From NCBI GenBank assembly GCA_027064425.1, contig JAMOPO010000015.1:310001-374000 (forward strand): 64,000 bases of DNA, read 5' to 3'. Positions 60,696 to 64,000 of this stretch are shown in pieces. Under the pieces are notes generated by a model. It did not search any database and had not been told where the DNA came from. It saw nothing but the letters and a program-made list of their open reading frames with translations. The translations under genes and the position numbers were made by a program. The DNA is from Methanobacteriota archaeon. Lineage in GTDB: Archaea; JAADCQ01; Methanopyri; Methanopyrales; Methanopyraceae. Positions within the stretch are counted from its first letter, which is position 1. The number at the start of each line of letters is the position of its first letter.

Positions 60696-60717
60696 CGTTT
60701 CGAACATCGTAACGATT
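60696..60717. repeat. Intergenic inverted repeat copy
   Basis: CGTTTCGA-ACA-TCGTAACGATT, followed by CGT. One mismatch between arms. It lies 17 bases beyond the stop of the macro-domain gene, before the ABC ATPase gene on the same strand. Confidence 0.7.
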
Positions 60718-60733
60718 CGTCCGGCGGGAGGGC

Positions 60734-61270
60734 TCAGCGCAGGGCCTCAGCGAACGCCTCCGCCAGCTCCTCCTCGTACCCCACCAGGAAGACCCTGCGA
60801 ACCCGCTCGAGCTCCGGAGCCAGCTCCCGGATAACGCCGACCATGGTCTCCGCGGCGTCCTCGTAGGGGACGCCGCCGACCCCGGTTCCCATCCCCGGGA
60901 ACGCGACGGACTCCACGCCCAGCTCCTCCGCCTTTTCCAGCGCCGCCCGGGTGGCCTTCTCGACGTTCTCCACGCCGATCCGCTGGGCCGGCCGCTCCAT
61001 GGTGGGTGCGTGGATGACGTACTCCGCGCTCAGCCGGCCCGCGGTCGTGGCGACGGCTTCACCCACGGGGATCGGCGCCTTCTCGCGCGCCTCGCGCTCG
61101 ATCTCCTCCCCTCCCTTCTCCTTGATCGCGGCCGCCACGCCGCCTCCCATCACGCCCTGGCTGTTGGCCGGGTTCACGATCGCGTCCGCGTCCTCCAGCT
61201 CGGTGATGTCGCCCTGGAGGACGATCACCTCAACCCCTTCCACTTCGGTGCGGAACACCTCCTTCAGGGG
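60734..61270 (-). CDS. Macro-domain (ADP-ribose-binding) protein
   Basis: A 178-residue macro domain: VIVLQGDITELEDADAIVNPANSQGVMGGGVAAAIKEKGG (in pieces) contains the ADP-ribose loop, and VAFPGMGTGVGGVPYEDAAE the second loop. Macro proteins bind or hydrolyse ADP-ribose derivatives, including O-acetyl-ADP-ribose and DNA/RNA-linked ADP-ribose. TTG 61270 with GGGGGTG upstream is preferred to the longer frame. A stand-alone gene between two intergenic regions. Confidence 0.88.
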   Translation of the reverse strand, partial: PLKEVFRTEVEGVEVIVLQGDITELEDADAIVNPANSQGVMGGGVAAAIKEKGGEEIEREAREKAPIPVGEAVATTAGRLSAEYVIHAPTMERPAQRIGVENVEKATRAALEKAEELGVESVAFPGMGTGVGGVPYEDAAETMVGVIRELAPELERVRRVFLVGYEEELAEAFAEALR

Positions 61271-61377
61271 CAAGCGCCGGCACCCCCAGCCTCGGGAACC
61301 CCGTCGTATCTTCATCACTACGCCCGGGACTCCGCTGGCGCGGTGCTCCTCATCGGCCTACGGGGGCGCCGGGCGGG

Positions 61378-61440
61378 CCGGTTTCGGCCCCCGTCATACT
61401 CATCACCGCTCAGAGGGGACAATGGTTCCTCATCAACCAG
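61378..61440 (-). ncRNA. Candidate box C/D guide RNA
   Basis: On the minus strand: stem CTGGTT, C box TTGATGA, 16-base guide, D' box CTGA, 3-base spacer GCG, C' box GTGATGA, 12-base guide, D box CCGA, stem AACCGG. The terminal bases can form a 6-pair stem with one G-U. Total about 63 bases. The order, spacing and the same CCGA D box as the candidate at 35654 support a guide RNA for 2'-O-methylation. Targets not worked out. Confidence 0.58.
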
Positions 61441-61618
61441 CGTGATCGGGGTCAGCGTGAGCGTGTGCCCGGCGGCTTGCCCGCCCCCTCATCCCGACCC
61501 GCGAAGGGAGCGTCAGGGACGGCCTCCGGGCTTTACCGGGCTGCCGACCGGTCGGGGCATCCCCGGCGGTCGGGGAGACCGCCCGGTTCCCGACCGGGCG
61601 CCCTCGGACTGCCAGGAT

Positions 61619-61626
61619 CTATAATC
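61619..61626 (+). promoter_or_regulatory. TATA box for the membrane protein gene
   Basis: CTATAATC about 45 bases before the GTG at 61670, after the inverted-repeat cluster. Fits an archaeal promoter with a leader of about 20 bases. Confidence 0.5.
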
Positions 61627-61669
61627 GTTTCCGCCAAGAACCAGCGCGGTCGGCGGGGCGTGGGGAGGC

Positions 61670-62428
61670 GTGACGCTTGAGGACTACCTGGCCCGACTGA
61701 AGGAGTCCAGCGCCGTCCACGAGCCGGACCTGAGGATCCCCGTGAAGCGGGCCCTACTGCCCTGGGTGCTGACCTACGCGTCGTGGGTCGGGATGGCGCT
61801 GCTACCGGGGCCCGAGCGACTCCACGCGCCGCACCCGGGACACTTTGCGCTGCTGGGAGCGGCCGCGCTCGCGGTCCTGGGCACGCTGCTGGTGGGCGAG
61901 GCCCTCTACCTGTATTACCTTTACCTGCTGATCCGGCGCCGCAACGAGCACTTCGAGCGCTCGCACCGGTTCTTCCTGGCCCTGGTAAGGCTGCTCCGAG
62001 AGGCCGGGTACGAGGACGTATCGGCGCTCGAGCTGAAGGTGGAGGAGCTGAGGAGGGAGCCCAAGAACCCGGTCCTCTGGGTGATCCTCTCGCTGGTCCC
62101 GGTGCTGGGGCTCCTGGCCGTCCTTTACGTGTACCACTCGCTGAATCGAGACTTCCACGAGCACTCCGTCGTGGAACGCAGCCTGGTGGAGGGCGTGGCC
62201 CGGGCCCTGGGAATGAGCCCGTACGAGCCCCCGTTCGAGGTGGAGGAGCTGGAACCGGTGCCGCGGCGGAGCACCGGCCTGTACCTGCTGCTGACGCTGC
62301 TAACGCTCGGGGTCTTCTCCGCGTACTGGTGGTACACCCTGGTACGGGACCCGAACGGGCACTTCCGGGCACACGAGCGGTTCGAACGGCGGCTGATTAG
62401 GGCGATAGAGGAGGGGATGGGAGGGTGA
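61670..62428 (+). CDS. Four-helix membrane protein, DUF4234-like
   Basis: A 252-residue integral membrane protein with two similar halves. Each half ends in a membrane helix followed by an Arg/His-rich motif: LYYLYLLIRRRNEHFERSHRFF and AYWWYTLVRDPNGHFRAHERFE (second shown in part), reminiscent of DUF4234 proteins. Other helices are ALLPWVLTYASWVGMALL and VLWVILSLVPVLGLLAVLYVYH. Function unknown. GTG start. It converges with rgyB, the stops nearly touching. Confidence 0.7.
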   Translation: MTLEDYLARLKESSAVHEPDLRIPVKRALLPWVLTYASWVGMALLPGPERLHAPHPGHFALLGAAALAVLGTLLVGEALYLYYLYLLIRRRNEHFERSHRFFLALVRLLREAGYEDVSALELKVEELRREPKNPVLWVILSLVPVLGLLAVLYVYHSLNRDFHEHSVVERSLVEGVARALGMSPYEPPFEVEELEPVPRRSTGLYLLLTLLTLGVFSAYWWYTLVRDPNGHFRAHERFERRLIRAIEEGMGG

Positions 62429-62429
62429 C

Positions 62430-64000
62430 TCAGCCCCCTACCTCCTTCAGCAGCTCGGCCAGCAGGCCGATGAGGCCGCGCTCGTTGAGCAGCTCCCGCG
62501 CGCGGTCCGAGAGTCGGTACGCGTCTCCAACGGGTTCGAACAGGTCCGTCTGGGCCAGTCGTCCAAGCTCCTTCTCGGAGAAGGTCGCGTCCGCGCCCTC
62601 CCGGGCCACTCGCCGCAGCACGTCGATGGCGGCGTCGCTTAGCCGCTCCGCCAGCTCGGGCGGTAGGCGCAGCTCCTCGATGAGGGCGGTCGTCTCCTCC
62701 TCGCCATCGCCGGGCAGCTGGGCCCGGCAGGCGTAGAACTCGGTTTCCTCGTACTCCCGGGCCCTGTCGATGACCCAGCCGAGCACGGGCGTCTGGACGC
62801 GGCCGGCGCTGAGCCAGGTCATGGCCTCCAGCTCGACGTCCGGCTCGACCTCCTCGCCGTTGACCACCGCCCGGACCTCCACGGCGTCCTCCCGGACCGA
62901 CTCGGCGTCGCCGAGCTCCCGGTTCTCGTCCATGAGGGTGGCGACATAGGTGACCTGGCCACCCCGGGAGATGCGCGTCCGAACGACGTACTCATCGCCC
63001 TCTCGGCGCACGCGGACGGGCCGGGACGGGACGTCCTCGTCCTCGAACCGGCGGCGGAAGTCAATGATCTTCACGCCCTCGGGCAGGCGGATACGGAGCT
63101 CGATGAACGTGCCGCGGTCACGCTCGCCCAGGTCGATGGTGAGGAGCTTGAACACCTCCCACAGGTCCTGGGACAGTGCGAAGCCGATCCACCGGTCGGC
63201 GACCCGGCGGAGGATCTGGGCGGACACGCGCCCGGCGTCCACGTCCTTCCAGTTCTCCTCCTCCAGCGCCTCGGAGATGCCGCGCCGGGTGACCTCGTGG
63301 AACTCGGTCCGGTGAACCTCCGCGGTGACCCAGCCGAGGTAGTTGAACACGTCCCACCCGATCTTCTCTCCCTCGGTGTCCGGGTCCGTGCCGATCAGGA
63401 TGACGTCGGCCTCGGCGGCGAGGTCCCGGATGGATTCCAGGAGTGGCGTCTTCAGCTCAACCTCGCCACCGCAGTTCGGGCACTCCTCGCGGCCCACGAC
63501 CTGCTCACCGCACTCCCGGCACCGGCCCAGCACGTCGTACACCGGCACCCACCGATCACCCACCTGCTCCACACCGAAGACGCCCTCGTCCTCCACGAGG
63601 TCCGCGACGTGGCCCTGCGTGGCGACAACGGTCAGGTGCAGGCCCTCGGCCGCGGCCTCGTAGGCCACGCCACCGTCCAGCCGGCGCCGGGAGGGCCGGC
63701 GCGAGAACAGGGAGGCGATCATCCGGGCCTTGTTCGGCGATTCGACGATCATCAGGGCCGAGCGGGCGAGCTTGCCGGCCTCCTCCGGCTCGAGCTCGCC
63801 CCGGAGGATCTTGCGCACGCGCTCCCGGTCGTCGTCCACCTTCTCCACCAGCTCGTCCAGCTCCTCCTCGGACACGCCCTCCAGGTTCAGGCCGATGTCG
63901 TCCGCCGTGAGCTCCTCCGGGTAGGACTTCCACTCGAACTCGGTCCCGTACGTGTACGACATTCGCCGGATCAGGCCGTTGAGCAGCCGGAGCTCCCGGT
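62430..64000 (-). CDS. rgyB: Reverse gyrase subunit B (RgyB), C-terminal part
   Basis: C-terminal 523 residues of a reverse gyrase chain that continues past the right edge; in-frame sequence reads RELRLLNGLIRR before the internal Met at 63962. The Toprim region starts ALMIVESPNKARMIASLFS, contains a zinc finger (CRECGEQVV with CPNCGG) and TDPDTEGEKIGWDVFNYLG, and is followed by SAGRVQTPVLGWVIDR of type IA topoisomerases. The chain then ends without the catalytic-Tyr domain. M. kandleri is known for splitting reverse gyrase this way, with the Tyr in RgyA. It introduces positive supercoils at high temperature. Confidence 0.9.
   Translation of the reverse strand, partial: RELRLLNGLIRRMSYTYGTEFEWKSYPEELTADDIGLNLEGVSEEELDELVEKVDDDRERVRKILRGELEPEEAGKLARSALMIVESPNKARMIASLFSRRPSRRRLDGGVAYEAAAEGLHLTVVATQGHVADLVEDEGVFGVEQVGDRWVPVYDVLGRCRECGEQVVGREECPNCGGEVELKTPLLESIRDLAAEADVILIGTDPDTEGEKIGWDVFNYLGWVTAEVHRTEFHEVTRRGISEALEEENWKDVDAGRVSAQILRRVADRWIGFALSQDLWEVFKLLTIDLGERDRGTFIELRIRLPEGVKIIDFRRRFEDEDVPSRPVRVRREGDEYVVRTRISRGGQVTYVATLMDENRELGDAESVREDAVEVRAVVNGEEVEPDVELEAMTWLSAGRVQTPVLGWVIDRAREYEETEFYACRAQLPGDGEEETTALIEELRLPPELAERLSDAAIDVLRRVAREGADATFSEKELGRLAQTDLFEPVGDAYRLSDRARELLNERGLIGLLAELLKEVGG

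Larger units (their letters stand above)
61319..61669. other. Intergenic region with RNA candidate and inverted repeats
   Basis: Contains a box C/D-like RNA on the minus strand (61378-61440), a cluster of inverted repeats around 61545-61600 (CCGACCGGTCGG; CGGTCGGG pairing with CCCGACCG; CCCGGT pairing with ACCGGG), and a TATA box at 61619. An AATCGTTTCCG at 61623 weakly resembles half of the intergenic repeat. No protein frame is convincing. Confidence 0.5.

Noticed and set aside
61540-61605. Possible tRNA gene in the inverted-repeat cluster
   Set aside because: GGTTCCCGACC resembles a T-arm, but no acceptor stem, anticodon arm or CCA-type end can be placed.
1-64000. CRISPR array, insertion sequence or prophage
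   Set aside because: No regularly spaced direct repeats with spacers, no transposase or phage genes; the dispersed inverted repeats are short and encode nothing.

Overview
The window looks like chromosome from a hyperthermophilic methanogen of the Methanopyrus lineage (M. kandleri or a close relative). The sequence is very GC-rich, start codons are often GTG or TTG behind a GGTGA-type ribosome binding site, and the proteins are Glu/Asp-rich. The strongest marker is at the right edge: a reverse gyrase polypeptide that carries the Toprim module but ends before the catalytic-tyrosine region, which is the two-subunit arrangement known from M. kandleri. Coenzyme B pathway genes, phosphoseryl-tRNA kinase, glycerol-1-phosphate dehydrogenase, a proteasome beta subunit and the archaeal ribosomal protein order agree. 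No rRNA, tRNA, CRISPR array or insertion sequence was seen.

Layout. 1-6.5 kb: Hef helicase (cut by the edge), PSTK, Get3-like ATPase, PHP phosphoesterase, RtcB RNA ligase, B3/B4-domain protein, methyltransferase. 6.5-11.5 kb: a surface protein, a Mth938-like protein and a phosphate uptake operon with fused PstC-PstA permease. 11.5-16 kb: two PP-loop ATPases, then a five-gene iron-sulfur ATPase/NifX-like cluster behind a DtxR-type palindrome. 16-24.6 kb: an EF-Tu-type GTPase and a two-gene secreted module, a giant surface-anchored CobN-like protein broken by one frameshift and a secreted alpha/alpha-toroid protein. 24.9-31.6 kb: the alternative early shikimate pathway, a winged-helix regulator, feoAB behind the same palindrome, ADP-forming acetyl-CoA synthetase alpha, a CBS protein and a ferredoxin. 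31.6-36.8 kb: an unknown protein, HARP-type RNase P, a TPP enzyme, two poorly known proteins and a 450-bp intergenic region. 37-45.5 kb: SufC/SufB, FKBP, EgsA, ProRS, PsmB, aCPSF1, PurM. 45.6-50.2 kb: a ribosomal protein operon from Rnp1 to L32e. 50.2-58.8 kb: AksF, UPF0210/UPF0237, UppP, CrcB/DUF190 and AksA-AksD-AksE. 58.8-64 kb: ABC exporter, macro-domain protein, membrane protein, RgyB.

How the genes connect. Iron: feoAB and the Fe-S ATPase cluster carry the only two GTTAGG-N4-CCTAAC palindromes noticed here, suggesting one iron regulon. RNA processing: RtcB, both a protein-only RNase P and a subunit of the RNA-based enzyme, aCPSF1, PP-loop enzymes and candidate box C/D guide RNAs. Methanogenesis support: the Aks enzymes make the coenzyme B side chain.

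The most unusual signals are a family of about six intergenic inverted repeats (CGTTACGA-N3-TCGTAACG-ATT) just beyond gene ends, the extracytoplasmic CobN-like protein with an inserted pair of OB-like folds and lost histidines, apparent CTG starts, and a local strand-composition flip at 34.5-35.8 kb.
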